A stretch of 64,000 nt of DNA from Streptomyces hygroscopicus subsp. hygroscopicus (lineage in GTDB: Bacteria > Actinomycetota > Actinomycetes > Streptomycetales > Streptomycetaceae): positions 83,965 through 147,964 of the forward strand of contig NZ_BSSM01000019.1 of the NCBI RefSeq assembly GCF_030269125.1, read 5' to 3'. Made by a program: the position numbers and the translations under genes. Below, piece by piece: positions 34,101-42,663 of the stretch. The notes beneath the pieces are model-generated. The model was not told the origin of the DNA and did no database searches. It saw nothing but the letters and a program-made list of their open reading frames with translations. Positions within the stretch are counted from its first letter, which is position 1. Each line of letters begins with the position of its first letter.

Positions 34101-34133
34101 CCCCCTTTATCGTCACGGTGACAATAAAGGGGG
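34101..34133. promoter_or_regulatory. 33-bp near-perfect palindrome overlapping the ribosome site of the ADP-ribosylglycohydrolase gene
   Basis: Arms CCCCCTTTAT and ATAAAGGGGG are perfect; inside, GTCAC-G-GTGAC is also symmetric, with one mismatched pair between the two blocks. The GGGGG of the right-hand gene's Shine-Dalgarno (minus-strand reading) is the left arm. The centre resembles operators of NAD-linked regulators such as NrtR, but I cannot confirm a match. Confidence 0.8.
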
Positions 34134-34177
34134 ACGGTGATCAGCGCAAGACGCGTCCGGAGACCGCCCGGGTCCGC

Positions 34178-35239
34178 CTAGAGGTCGACTTCCTTCATCA
34201 GCATGCCGACCTCGGTGTTCGACAGGCGGCGCAGCCAGCCGGACTTCTGGTCGCCCAGGGTGATCGGACCGAAGGCGGTGCGCACCAGCTTGTCGACCGG
34301 GAAACCGGCCTCGGCGAGCATGCGGCGCACGATGTGCTTGCGGCCCTCGTGCAGGGTCACCTCGACCAGGTAGTTCTTGCCGGTCTGCTCCACCACCCGG
34401 AAGTGGTCCGCGCGCGCGTAGCCGTCCTCCAGCTGGATGCCGTCCTTCAGCCGCTTGCCGAGGTCGCGCGGGATCGGCCCGACGATGTGCGCGAGATACG
34501 TCTTCTGCACGCCGTACTTGGGGTGGGTGAGGCGATGCGCCAGCTCGCCGTGGTTGGTGAGCAGGATGACGCCCTCGGTCTCGGTGTCGAGCCGGCCGAC
34601 GTGGAAGAGCCGCGTCTCACGGTTGGTGACGTAGTCGCCGAGGCACTGGCGGCCCTCCGGGTCCTCCATGGTGGAGACGACACCGGCGGGCTTGTTCAGC
34701 GAGAAGAACTGGTACGACTGGGTCGCCACGGTCAGGCCGTCGACCTTTACCTCGTCCTTCTCCGGGTCGACCCGCTTGCCCTGCTCGGTGACGATCTCGC
34801 CGTTGACCTCGACGCGGCACTGCTCGATCAGTTCCTCGCAGGCGCGGCGGGAGCCGTAGCCCGCGCGGGCGAGGACCTTCTGGAGCCGCTCGCCCTCCTG
34901 CTCGGCGCCCGGGAAGGTCTTGGGCAGCTTGATGTCCTTCTTGCCCGCGTACCGGTCCCGGTTGCGCTCCTCGACCCGCGTCTCGTACTCGCGCGAGCGG
35001 GAGGGCGTCGTACGACCGCCCTGCTGGGGCCGCTTGGGGCCGCCCTTGGCGCCGCCCCGCGCCGCGCCGCCGCGCCCCGACTTGGGGCCGTCCTGGGTGG
35101 CGCCGGGACCCACGTCGTAGCGGCGCTCCTCCGGGCGGGGCTTGCGGGGACGGCCCTGCCCCTGCCGCTCGTCCCGGTTGTTGCCGGCGCCGCGGTAGTT
35201 ACCGCGCCCGCCACTCTTGCCGCTGCCGCTGCTTCGCAT
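34178..35239 (-). CDS. rluB: Pseudouridine synthase, RsuA/RluB family
   Basis: 353 aa. The first 100 residues are a Gly/Arg/Lys-rich disordered arm (GRPRKPRPEERR). An S4 domain follows (LQKVLARAGYGSRRACEELI), then the catalytic domain with the active-site Asp in FHVGRLDTETEGVILLTNHG, and the terminal block HEGRKHIVRRMLAE. It should isomerise one uridine in 23S rRNA. ATG at 35239, 12 bp after scpB; a TTG at 35242 is possible. The placement scpA-scpB-rluB is common in Gram-positive bacteria. Confidence 0.9.
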   Translation of the reverse strand: MRSSGSGKSGGRGNYRGAGNNRDERQGQGRPRKPRPEERRYDVGPGATQDGPKSGRGGAARGGAKGGPKRPQQGGRTTPSRSREYETRVEERNRDRYAGKKDIKLPKTFPGAEQEGERLQKVLARAGYGSRRACEELIEQCRVEVNGEIVTEQGKRVDPEKDEVKVDGLTVATQSYQFFSLNKPAGVVSTMEDPEGRQCLGDYVTNRETRLFHVGRLDTETEGVILLTNHGELAHRLTHPKYGVQKTYLAHIVGPIPRDLGKRLKDGIQLEDGYARADHFRVVEQTGKNYLVEVTLHEGRKHIVRRMLAEAGFPVDKLVRTAFGPITLGDQKSGWLRRLSNTEVGMLMKEVDL

Positions 35240-35251
35240 CAAAGTTCCGTC

Positions 35252-35917
35252 TTAGTCGTCTGCGTCCTCTGCACCGGGCGCGTCGGGCGCGTCCGGGTCG
35301 AACGACGGAACCCCTTCCTGGGTCTCGGCCTCGATCGCCTCCGCCTCCGGGAGGAAGGGCGCGAGCTCCGGAAGTTCGTCCAGGCCGCGCAGGCCCATCC
35401 GCTCCAGGAAGTAGTTCGTCGTCCTGTACAGGATCGCACCTGTTTCGGGTTCCGCGCCCGCCTCCTCGACCAGACCGCGCTGGAGCAGGGTGCGCATCAC
35501 ACCGTCGCAGTTCACTCCGCGCACGGCGGAGACCCGGCTGCGGCTGACCGGCTGGCGGTAGGCGACGACCGCGAGGGTCTCCAGCGCGGCCTGGGTGAGC
35601 CGGGCGGTCTGGCCGTCCAGGACCAGGCGTTCCACGGCGGGCGCGTAGGCGGCGCGGGTGTAGAAGCGCCAGCCGCCCGCGACCTGGCGCAGTTCGAAGC
35701 CGCGGCCCTGCACGGTGTACTCGTCGGCCAGCGCGCGCAGCGTGTCCGCGATCTGCCGCCGCGGCCGCTCCAGGATCCTGGCCAGGTGCTCCTCGGTCGC
35801 GGGCTCGTCCACGACCATGAGAACGGCCTCCAGAGCGGGCCGCAGCTCCAGCCCGGCGACGGCGCCCCGACCCGCCGGGGCCTCGGGGGTCTCGGGGGTC
35901 TCGGTGGTCTCGCTCAC
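35252..35917 (-). CDS. scpB: Segregation and condensation protein ScpB
   Basis: 221 aa. Two winged-helix parts (LRPALEAVLMVVDEPATEEHL and LTQAALETLAVVAYRQPVSRSRVSAVRGVN, then YRTTNYFLERMGL) are typical of ScpB. The last 45 residues are acidic and disordered. It binds ScpA and SMC to form the condensin-like complex that compacts and segregates the chromosome. GTG start overlapping scpA (GTGA). Confidence 0.93.
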   Translation of the reverse strand: MSETTETPETPEAPAGRGAVAGLELRPALEAVLMVVDEPATEEHLARILERPRRQIADTLRALADEYTVQGRGFELRQVAGGWRFYTRAAYAPAVERLVLDGQTARLTQAALETLAVVAYRQPVSRSRVSAVRGVNCDGVMRTLLQRGLVEEAGAEPETGAILYRTTNYFLERMGLRGLDELPELAPFLPEAEAIEAETQEGVPSFDPDAPDAPGAEDADD

Positions 35918-37035
35918 GGCTTCCTCTCCTCCTCGGGCTCCTCGGGCTGCTCGGGCGGCCGGTCGAACTCGTCGGTGACCACCGGGGCCGCGGCCTCCCC
36001 ACCGGTCCAGCGCACCAGCAGCTCGCCCAGGGCGGCCTCCTGGTCCAGGGCGACGGCCTTCTCCCGGTACAGCTCCAGGAGCGCCAGGAAGCGGGCCACG
36101 ACGGTGAGCGTGTCGTCGGTGTCCGCCACCAGCGCCCGGAAGCTGGCCTCCCCCAGCTCGCGCAGTCGCGCGACGACGATCCCCGCCTGCTCCCGCACGC
36201 TGACCAGCGGGGTGTGGATGTGGTCGACGTACACCTGCGGCTTGGGCCGGGGCTGCATCGCCTTGACCGCGAGCTTCGCGAACCCCTCGGGCCCGATACT
36301 GATCACGACCTCGGGCAGCAGCTCGGCGTGCTCGGGCTCCAGGCCGACGGTACGGGGGTACCGCCGGGCCTCCTCGTCGACGCGCGCGTCGAAGATGTCG
36401 GCGATCCGCTTGTACGCCCGGTACTGGAGCAGCCGCGCGAACAGCAGGTCCCGCGCCTCCAGCAGTGCCAGGTCGCCCTCGTCCTCCACCTCGGCGGCGG
36501 GCAGCAACCGGGCCGCCTTGAGATCGAGCAGAGTGGCCGCGACGACCAGGAACTCGGTCGTCTGGTCCAGGTCCCAGTCGGGGCCCATCGCGCGGATGTG
36601 CGCCATGAACTCGTCGGTGACCTTGGACAGTGCGACCTCGGTGACGTCCAGCTTGTGCTTGGAGATCAGCTGGAGGAGCAGGTCGAAGGGGCCCTCGAAG
36701 TTGGCGAGGCGGACCTTGAAGACGCCGTCGGGTGCCTCTTCGGAGGCGCTCTCCCCGGGTCCGGCGGGCGCGGGCTCCGCGGGCGCGCCGGGTTCCCCGG
36801 CGACGACTGCCACGGCGGGCGCTTCGGCAGGTTCCTCGGTGACTGCCACGGCGGGCTCCGCGACCACGTCAGCGGGTCCCTCGGCGACGACTGCCACGGC
36901 GGGCGCTTCGGCCGCGTCGGCGGATTCCCCGGTGCCGGCGGTGCCGGGCACCTCTCGGGGCGCCCCCGGCCCCCGCCCCAGCGCACGCCGACGGCCGGCG
37001 TCGCCGGGGAGGACGGAGCGGTCGTACGAGGTCAT
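35914..37035 (-). CDS. scpA: Segregation and condensation protein ScpA (kleisin)
   Basis: 373 aa. About 100 N-terminal residues are Ala/Pro/Glu/Val-rich with the repeated block APAVAVVA. The kleisin core starts FKVRLANFEGPFDLLLQLISKHKLDV, followed by a linker and the C-terminal winged helix (LALLELYREKAVALDQEAALGELLVRW). It bridges the SMC heads and binds ScpB. ATG at 37035. In an operon with parA upstream and scpB downstream. The low-complexity N-terminal arm is longer than in most bacteria. Confidence 0.93.
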   Translation of the reverse strand: MTSYDRSVLPGDAGRRRALGRGPGAPREVPGTAGTGESADAAEAPAVAVVAEGPADVVAEPAVAVTEEPAEAPAVAVVAGEPGAPAEPAPAGPGESASEEAPDGVFKVRLANFEGPFDLLLQLISKHKLDVTEVALSKVTDEFMAHIRAMGPDWDLDQTTEFLVVAATLLDLKAARLLPAAEVEDEGDLALLEARDLLFARLLQYRAYKRIADIFDARVDEEARRYPRTVGLEPEHAELLPEVVISIGPEGFAKLAVKAMQPRPKPQVYVDHIHTPLVSVREQAGIVVARLRELGEASFRALVADTDDTLTVVARFLALLELYREKAVALDQEAALGELLVRWTGGEAAAPVVTDEFDRPPEQPEEPEEERKP

Positions 37036-37053
37036 GGCCCCCGCAGGCTACCG

Positions 37054-37599
37054 CTAACGCCCGCGCAGCCGCCGTACGAGGATGCTCGCGTCCCCGCGGG
37101 ACTCCAGGTCCGCCAGCACCACGGCCACCGCCTCGCGCACGATGCGGCCGCGGTCCACCGCCAGCCCGTGCTCGCCCCGGAGCACCAGACGCGCGTGCTC
37201 CAGGTCCATCAGTTCCTCGGCGGAGACGTACACCGTGATCTTCTCGTCGTGCCGCTCGCGCCCGCTGGGCCGCCGGTTCGCCGCCCGCCCCCGCTGCTTG
37301 CGCGGCTGGGCGGCGGCAGCGGCACCGTCCGGCGCGGACTGCCGGCGCCGGGCCGGGGACTCGGCGTCGGCGGAGTCCGCCTCCGCCGCCACGTGCTCCG
37401 CCCCCTCGCCGTCCCCGTTCCGCACGGGTACGGCCTGCGGCGCGTCCTCGGCGGCGGCCACGTCGTCGCTGTCCGGCGCGGGTGCCGGCACCCGGGCCTC
37501 ACCGCCCGCGGCGCGCCGGGGACTCGACGGCTGCAGCGCCGTGCCCCCTGTCGTACGGAAGAGTTCGTCGGCCCCCGGCAGACTCACTCGGCGTGACAC
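37054..37599 (-). CDS. Conserved hypothetical protein between parA and scpA
   Basis: 181 aa from a GTG at 37599 (GGAGG ten bases upstream, overlapping parA by 16 bp). A GTG at 37587 overlaps the parA stop as GTGA and is an alternative. Residues 25-115 are low-complexity Ala/Pro/Arg. The C-terminal 65 residues (EKITVYVSAEELMDLEHARLV, then GRIVREAVAVVLADLESRG) have a strand-helix-helix pattern like a ribbon-helix-helix DNA-binding domain. Position in the parA-scpAB operon suggests a segregation accessory protein. No name known to me. Confidence 0.75.
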   Translation of the reverse strand: MSRRVSLPGADELFRTTGGTALQPSSPRRAAGGEARVPAPAPDSDDVAAAEDAPQAVPVRNGDGEGAEHVAAEADSADAESPARRRQSAPDGAAAAAQPRKQRGRAANRRPSGRERHDEKITVYVSAEELMDLEHARLVLRGEHGLAVDRGRIVREAVAVVLADLESRGDASILVRRLRGR

Positions 37600-38759
37600 C
37601 GGGCGAGCACCTCCCTGGCGAGCTGGCGGTAGGCGGCGGCGCCGACGGAGTTGGAGGCGTACGTGGTGATCGGTTCACCGGCGACCGTGGTCTCCGGGAA
37701 GCGGACCGTACGCCCGATGACCGTGTGGTAGACGTGGTCGTCGAACGCCTCGACCACGCGGGCCAGCACCTCGCGGCTGTGGACCGTGCGCGAGTCGTAC
37801 ATGGTGGCGAGGATGCCGTCCAGCTCCAGGTCGGGGTTGAGCCGTTCCTGGACCTTCTCGATGGTCTCGGTCAGCAGGGCCACACCGCGCAGCGCGAAGA
37901 ACTCGCACTCCAGCGGCACGATCACCTTGTGCGCGGCGGTCAGCGCGTTCACCGTGAGCAGGCCCAGCGAGGGCTGGCAGTCGATCACGATGTAGTCGTA
38001 GTCGGGCAGCAGCGGCTTGAGCGCCCGCTGGAGCGTGGACTCGCGGGCGACCTCGGAGACCAGCTGGACCTCGGCGGCCGACAGGTCGATGTTGGAGGGC
38101 AGCAGGTCCATGTTGGGGACCGCGGTCTTCAGCAGGACCTCGTCCGCGGACATGCCCCGCTCCATGAGCAGGTTGTAGACGGTGAGGTCGAGTTCCATGG
38201 GGTTGACGCCGAGACCCACCGACAGCGCGCCCTGCGGGTCGAAGTCCACGAGCAGCACGCGCCGGCCGTACTCCGCGAGCGCGGCACCCAGGTTGATGGT
38301 CGACGTCGTCTTGCCGACGCCGCCCTTCTGGTTGCACATCGCGATGATCTTCGCGGGGCCGTGGTCGGTCAGCGGGCCCGGGATCGGGAAGTACGGCAGC
38401 GGGCGTCCGGTGGGACCGATGCGCTCACGGCGCTGGCGGGCCGCGTCGGGCGCCAGCGTGGCCGCGTACTCCGGATCGGGCTCGTACTCGGCGTCGGGGT
38501 CGTAGAAGTGCCCCTCGGGCAGTTCGTCGTAGTCGGCGAAGTGGTTGTGGGGCGCGCCACTTCCGTCGCCGGCCATGGCGTTCACGTGATGGCCATCCAT
38601 GCTCTGGTGTGCTGTCCGGGGCATCGGAGATCCCGGACTCTGGTGGGCTGCGAAGGTGCGCACAGCTACGGAGCCGACAGCCTCGAATCCCGCGGGCCCC
38701 TGGCCTCCTGCGGGCATTCCTGGTTGACCACCCCCGGGAGAAAATGTCGACTCATTCAC
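37584..38759 (-). CDS. ParA-family ATPase (segregation-operon copy)
   Basis: 391 aa from the GTG at 38759 (AAGGAGG upstream). The first 135 residues are a disordered, His/Asp/Pro-rich arm. The ATPase follows, with the deviant Walker A KGGVGKTT near residue 145, switch I DFDPQGALS and Walker B-type IVIDCQPSLGLLTVNAL. It belongs to the ParA/Soj group but is not linked to a parB gene; streptomycetes carry another parAB near the origin. With ScpA/ScpB downstream it probably helps organise or segregate the chromosome. Confidence 0.9.
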   Translation of the reverse strand: MNESTFSPGGGQPGMPAGGQGPAGFEAVGSVAVRTFAAHQSPGSPMPRTAHQSMDGHHVNAMAGDGSGAPHNHFADYDELPEGHFYDPDAEYEPDPEYAATLAPDAARQRRERIGPTGRPLPYFPIPGPLTDHGPAKIIAMCNQKGGVGKTTSTINLGAALAEYGRRVLLVDFDPQGALSVGLGVNPMELDLTVYNLLMERGMSADEVLLKTAVPNMDLLPSNIDLSAAEVQLVSEVARESTLQRALKPLLPDYDYIVIDCQPSLGLLTVNALTAAHKVIVPLECEFFALRGVALLTETIEKVQERLNPDLELDGILATMYDSRTVHSREVLARVVEAFDDHVYHTVIGRTVRFPETTVAGEPITTYASNSVGAAAYRQLAREVLARCHAE

Positions 38760-39019
38760 AAGTCGTCTTACCTCCTTGGTGACCAGGAAACTTCTAGACA
38801 AGGTCAGCGTGGCACCATGCCGACGGTTGGCGACTCTATGGCGTGTCGGCGGTCCGCAGCAACACAATCCGCCGGACCCGGCAGGATGTGTCGGCAATGA
38901 AACATGTCGCTGTCAAGGGCGTACGGCCGTCGCACAGCAGGTTTCACCGGGGTGCGAATCGGTTGAACGGTTACGTTCGAGGCGAGTTGACCGAGCTTCG
39001 CAAAGTGACCATACACACA
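38760..39019. other. Promoter region of the parA operon
   Basis: Non-coding, AT-richer than its surroundings, between parA and the ald terminator. I see no hairpin or operator of note. Confidence 0.5.
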
Positions 39020-39054
39020 TCCGGCCGGACCTTGTCGGGCAAGGTCCGGCCGGA
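39020..39054 (-). terminator. Terminator of ald
   Basis: A perfect 15-bp stem (39020-39034 with 39040-39054) around TCCGGCCGGACCTT lies 77 bp downstream of the ald stop. Confidence 0.8.
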
Positions 39055-39131
39055 CGTGGGCGGTTGACGAGACGTGTTGACGAATCGCCTTTTACCTGTG
39101 GGTGACTTAGCGACCCACCAGGTCACGAGGG

Positions 39132-40256
39132 TCAGCCGAGCAGCGAGGCCAGCTCGACGTGCTCCAGGCCGTGGGCCTCGGCGACCTCCTTGTAAACGAC
39201 CTTGCCGTCATGGGTGTTGAGACCCTTGGCGAGCGCGGCGTCACGGCGCAGCGCCTCGACCCAGCCGTTGTTGGCGAGGGAGACGATGTACGGCAGCGTC
39301 GCGTTGGTGAGCGCGTTGGTGGAGGTGTTCGGCACACCGCCCGGCATGTTGGCGACGCAGTAGAAGACCGAGTTGTGGACCTCGAAGGTCGGCTCGGCGT
39401 GGGTGGTGGGACGGGAGTCCTCGAAGCAGCCGCCCTGGTCGATCGCGATGTCGACAAGGACACTTCCGGGCTTCATGCGGGCCACCAGCTCGTTGGTGAC
39501 GAGCTTCGGGGCCTTGGCACCCGGGATCAGCACCGCGCCGATGACCAGGTCGGCGTCCAGGACCGCCTTCTCCAGCTCGAAGGTGTTGGACATGATCGCC
39601 TTGACCTTCGTGCCGAAGATCTTGTCGGCCTCGCGCAGCTTGTTGATGTCACGGTCCAGCAGGGTCACGTCGAAGCCCATGCCGACGGCGACCTGGGTGG
39701 CGTTCCAGCCGGAGACGCCGCCGCCGATGACCACGGCCTTGGCCGGGGTCACGCCCGGGACGCCGCCGGGCAGCACGCCGCGGCCGCCGTTGGCGCGCAT
39801 CAGGTGGTAGGCGCCGACCTGCGGGGCCAGCCGGCCCGCGACCTCGGACATCGGGGCGAGCAGCGGGAGCGCGCGGTTCGGCAGCTCGACCGTCTCGTAG
39901 GCGATGGCGGTGGTGCCGGACTCGATCAGCGCGTCCGTGCACTCCTTGGAGGCGGCCAGGTGCAGGTACGTGAAGAGGATCTGGTCCTTGCGGAGGCGGT
40001 GGTACTCCTCCGCGACCGGCTCCTTGACCTTGAGCAGCAGGTCGGCGGCGGCCCAGACCTCGTCGGCGGTGTCCAGGATCTGGCCGCCGGCGGCCACGTA
40101 CTCGTCGTCCGTGATCGAGGAGCCGAGGCCGGCGCCCCGCTCGATGACGACCTGGTGGCCGTTGCGCACCAGCTCGTGCACGCCGGCGGGGGTGATGGCC
40201 ACCCGGAACTCGTTGTTCTTGACCTCGCGGGGGATGCCGACCTTCACGTCGATCAC
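39132..40256 (-). CDS. ald: Alanine dehydrogenase
   Basis: 374 aa from a GTG at 40256; a GTG at 40247 would give the usual 371. KVGIPREVKNNEFRVAITPAGV opens the catalytic domain. Rossmann-type NAD binding is VVIGGGVSGWNATQVAVGMG, and the substrate-binding His/Lys motifs (LLKVKEPVAEEY, FTYLHLAAS) are present. It interconverts L-alanine and pyruvate plus ammonium with NAD. Monocistronic, with its own terminator; a 12-bp palindrome lies 50 bp upstream. Confidence 0.95.
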   Translation of the reverse strand: MIDVKVGIPREVKNNEFRVAITPAGVHELVRNGHQVVIERGAGLGSSITDDEYVAAGGQILDTADEVWAAADLLLKVKEPVAEEYHRLRKDQILFTYLHLAASKECTDALIESGTTAIAYETVELPNRALPLLAPMSEVAGRLAPQVGAYHLMRANGGRGVLPGGVPGVTPAKAVVIGGGVSGWNATQVAVGMGFDVTLLDRDINKLREADKIFGTKVKAIMSNTFELEKAVLDADLVIGAVLIPGAKAPKLVTNELVARMKPGSVLVDIAIDQGGCFEDSRPTTHAEPTFEVHNSVFYCVANMPGGVPNTSTNALTNATLPYIVSLANNGWVEALRRDAALAKGLNTHDGKVVYKEVAEAHGLEHVELASLLG

Positions 40257-40305
40257 GGTCCTTGGCTCAGAGGGTATGGGGGGTGCATTACAGGCGTACC
40301 CAGAC

Positions 40306-40317
40306 ATGCCTAGGCAT
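40306..40317. promoter_or_regulatory. 12-bp palindrome upstream of ald
   Basis: ATGCCTAGGCAT is a perfect palindrome 50-61 bp before the ald start, in the likely promoter. Possible operator; no regulator is encoded next to it. Confidence 0.4.
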
Positions 40318-40392
40318 ACCGGGAGAGGCCGCAGGAACATGCGGCAGAGCCAGTTTAATGAAGGTGTTCCGCCTGTCTAGCCTTTCATTGCA

Positions 40393-42480
40393 TCAATCTT
40401 CATCGGATGCACTGCGGATTTCGCAGGTGTTCCCGTCCGGTTCCGGGCTTGTAGCCGTGTCCGACGGCTGCTCCGGTGCCTCCTCGCCCAGCAGACGCCC
40501 GGCGGCCGCGCGGTGCAACCGGGCCGCCGTCGGGTCGCCGAGGTGCTCCAGGGTGTCGGCGAGGCGCAGCTCCAGCGCGGCCTGCAACCGGACGTCGTCC
40601 GCGCGCCGTGCCCACTCCACCGCCTCCTGGCAGGTGGCCAGCGATTCCCGGGGCCGTCCTGCGTACTCCTGCACCCGGGCCGTCTCGCTCAACGCCCGTG
40701 CGTGGGCGGCGACATCACCGCTCTTGCGGTAGGCCGCGCAGGCCGCCCGCCAGTTGCGCAGCGCCTCGCCGTAGCGGCCCGCGTAGGTGTGGGCGGTGGC
40801 GATCCGGCCGTAGAGCCGGGCGGCCTCGGCGCGCTCGTCGCGGGCCAGCCGGTCGGCCAGCGCGCGCCCGAACCAGTCGGCGGCCCGGTCGTAGTCCCCC
40901 AGCTCCAGGTGCGCGCCGCCTACGGATTCCATCGCGCGGCCGGTCGCGTACGGGTCGTTCGCCGCGCGTCCTGCGTCCAGCGCGGCCCGGTAGCGGGCCA
41001 GCGCGTCCCGGGTACGGCCGGTCTGGGCGTCCAGATCGCCGAGGTTCAGCAGGGCCGCCGCCCGCTCCCGGGGCAGTCCGCGGCGCTCGGCGACGTCGAG
41101 GACGAGGCCGTGGACGCCGTACAGGTCGACGGCGGCCGCCTGGGTGCCGACATGCGCGGCCACGGCCCTGACCAGCTGCGACAGCAGTCGCCTCGCGAGG
41201 GTGTCCAGCTCACCGTCGGCCACCGCGAGCCGGGCGGAGGCCAGCAGAGCGGGCTTGCGGACGCGCAGCCACTCGGCGGCGGCGCGGGGGTCGGCGAAAC
41301 GCAGCGCGGGGGGCAGGCCCTGGATCTTCTCCCGGGACTGGGGGCTGTCCGTCTCGGTGATGGCCCGGCAGGAGTGGAGCAGCCGCACGGTCCGCTCCAG
41401 CATCCGCGCGCGGGCCAACTGGAGCTCCCCCGGCCGCTCCTGGGCCTCGGCGAGTCCCCGCAGCAGCGGGTGCAGCCAGCCGGGGATGTCGTACTCGGCG
41501 AGCGGGGAGTCGACCGGGCGCAGCAGGCCGAGGGCGACGAAGTCGTCCAGGGTGGCGCGGGCGGCCTCGACCGAGCAGCCGGCGAGCGCGGAGGCGGTGT
41601 GGTCGTCGACCGGACCGGCCGGGGCGAGGCTCAGCAGTCGCAGTATCCGGGCGGCGGGGCCGGGCAGCTCCTCGTGGACCAGCCGGAAGATGCGGGCCAG
41701 CGGGGTCGCGTCCGTCTCCTCCGCGCCGTCCTGCGGGGAGGTGTGCATCCGCTTGGCGAGGTCGGAGACCGATGCCTTGGGGCGGGCGGCGAGCCAGCCG
41801 CCGGCCAGCACCAGCGTGGCGGGGTGGCCCTGGCACGCCTCCACCAGGCTCTCGGCCGAGCGCGGGTCCACGGTGACGCGGACCGAGCCGGTGTAGCGGG
41901 TGAGCAGTTCCACGGCGGACTTGGTGTCGAGGCCGCCCAGGGTGCAGGGGCGGACGTCCGAGATGCCGGTGAGCGGCCCCTTGGAGACGGCCACGACCAG
42001 GCAGTCCGGGGCGTCCGGGAGGAGGGCGTCGACCTGTTCGGCGCCGGTCGCGTCGTCCAGGAGCAGCAGCCACCGGCGTCCGGCGAGGGCCGTGCGCAGG
42101 GCCTCGGAGAGATCGTCCTCGGCGGCGCCGGCCGGGGCGGGCACCCGCAGCGCGGCGAGCAGCTCGCGGGCGGCCCGTTCGACCGGAACGGGGGTGCCGT
42201 CGGGCTCGGCGAGCCGGGTCCGCAGCACACCGTCGGGGTAACGGTGGGCAACCTGGCGGACGAGTTCCTCGGCGAGGGCGGTACGGCCGCAACCGGGGCG
42301 CCCGGCGATCAGCAGCACCCGCGCGCGGGGGGCCTTGCGGCCGGCCAGGGTGTCCAGGCCCGCGCGCTCGATGTCGGCGCGCAGCTCCTTCAACTCCCGT
42401 GTACGGCCCAGGAATCGGTCCCCGTCGGCCGAGGGCGCGGACAGTCGCGCACCGCCTGTGTCCACCGCCTGATCCGTCAC
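40393..42480 (-). CDS. NB-ARC-like NTPase with tetratricopeptide repeats (AfsR-type, without DNA-binding domain)
   Basis: 695 aa from a GTG at 42480 (GGGAG eight bases upstream). The NTPase part has a P-loop GRPGCGRTALAEELV in which the usual Lys is Arg, and a Walker B RWLLLLDDAT. A winged-helix/ARC region follows (RILRLLSLAPAGPVDDHT). Residues 440-660 hold four or five TPRs (GDYDRAADWFGRALADRLA, GRYGEALRNWRAACAAYRK). No OmpR-type N-terminal DNA-binding domain is present, unlike AfsR. It is a likely STAND-type signalling protein. The Lys-to-Arg change may weaken ATP hydrolysis. Confidence 0.83.
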   Translation of the reverse strand: MTDQAVDTGGARLSAPSADGDRFLGRTRELKELRADIERAGLDTLAGRKAPRARVLLIAGRPGCGRTALAEELVRQVAHRYPDGVLRTRLAEPDGTPVPVERAARELLAALRVPAPAGAAEDDLSEALRTALAGRRWLLLLDDATGAEQVDALLPDAPDCLVVAVSKGPLTGISDVRPCTLGGLDTKSAVELLTRYTGSVRVTVDPRSAESLVEACQGHPATLVLAGGWLAARPKASVSDLAKRMHTSPQDGAEETDATPLARIFRLVHEELPGPAARILRLLSLAPAGPVDDHTASALAGCSVEAARATLDDFVALGLLRPVDSPLAEYDIPGWLHPLLRGLAEAQERPGELQLARARMLERTVRLLHSCRAITETDSPQSREKIQGLPPALRFADPRAAAEWLRVRKPALLASARLAVADGELDTLARRLLSQLVRAVAAHVGTQAAAVDLYGVHGLVLDVAERRGLPRERAAALLNLGDLDAQTGRTRDALARYRAALDAGRAANDPYATGRAMESVGGAHLELGDYDRAADWFGRALADRLARDERAEAARLYGRIATAHTYAGRYGEALRNWRAACAAYRKSGDVAAHARALSETARVQEYAGRPRESLATCQEAVEWARRADDVRLQAALELRLADTLEHLGDPTAARLHRAAAGRLLGEEAPEQPSDTATSPEPDGNTCEIRSASDED

Positions 42481-42663
42481 GGGCCACACTCCCGTCCCAC
42501 ACCGCACGCGCAAGCCCGCCGGATCTTCCGGAACGGGCGTTCAAGAGCCTAGTTCACGCTCTGCGACGTTCCGCTCGGAGCACGGCGGGGACGGCGGGGA
42601 CATCGCCCGATCGGATCAGGCGATGGTCACACCAATGCGGGCGACGGCCCCAGACGAGAGGCG

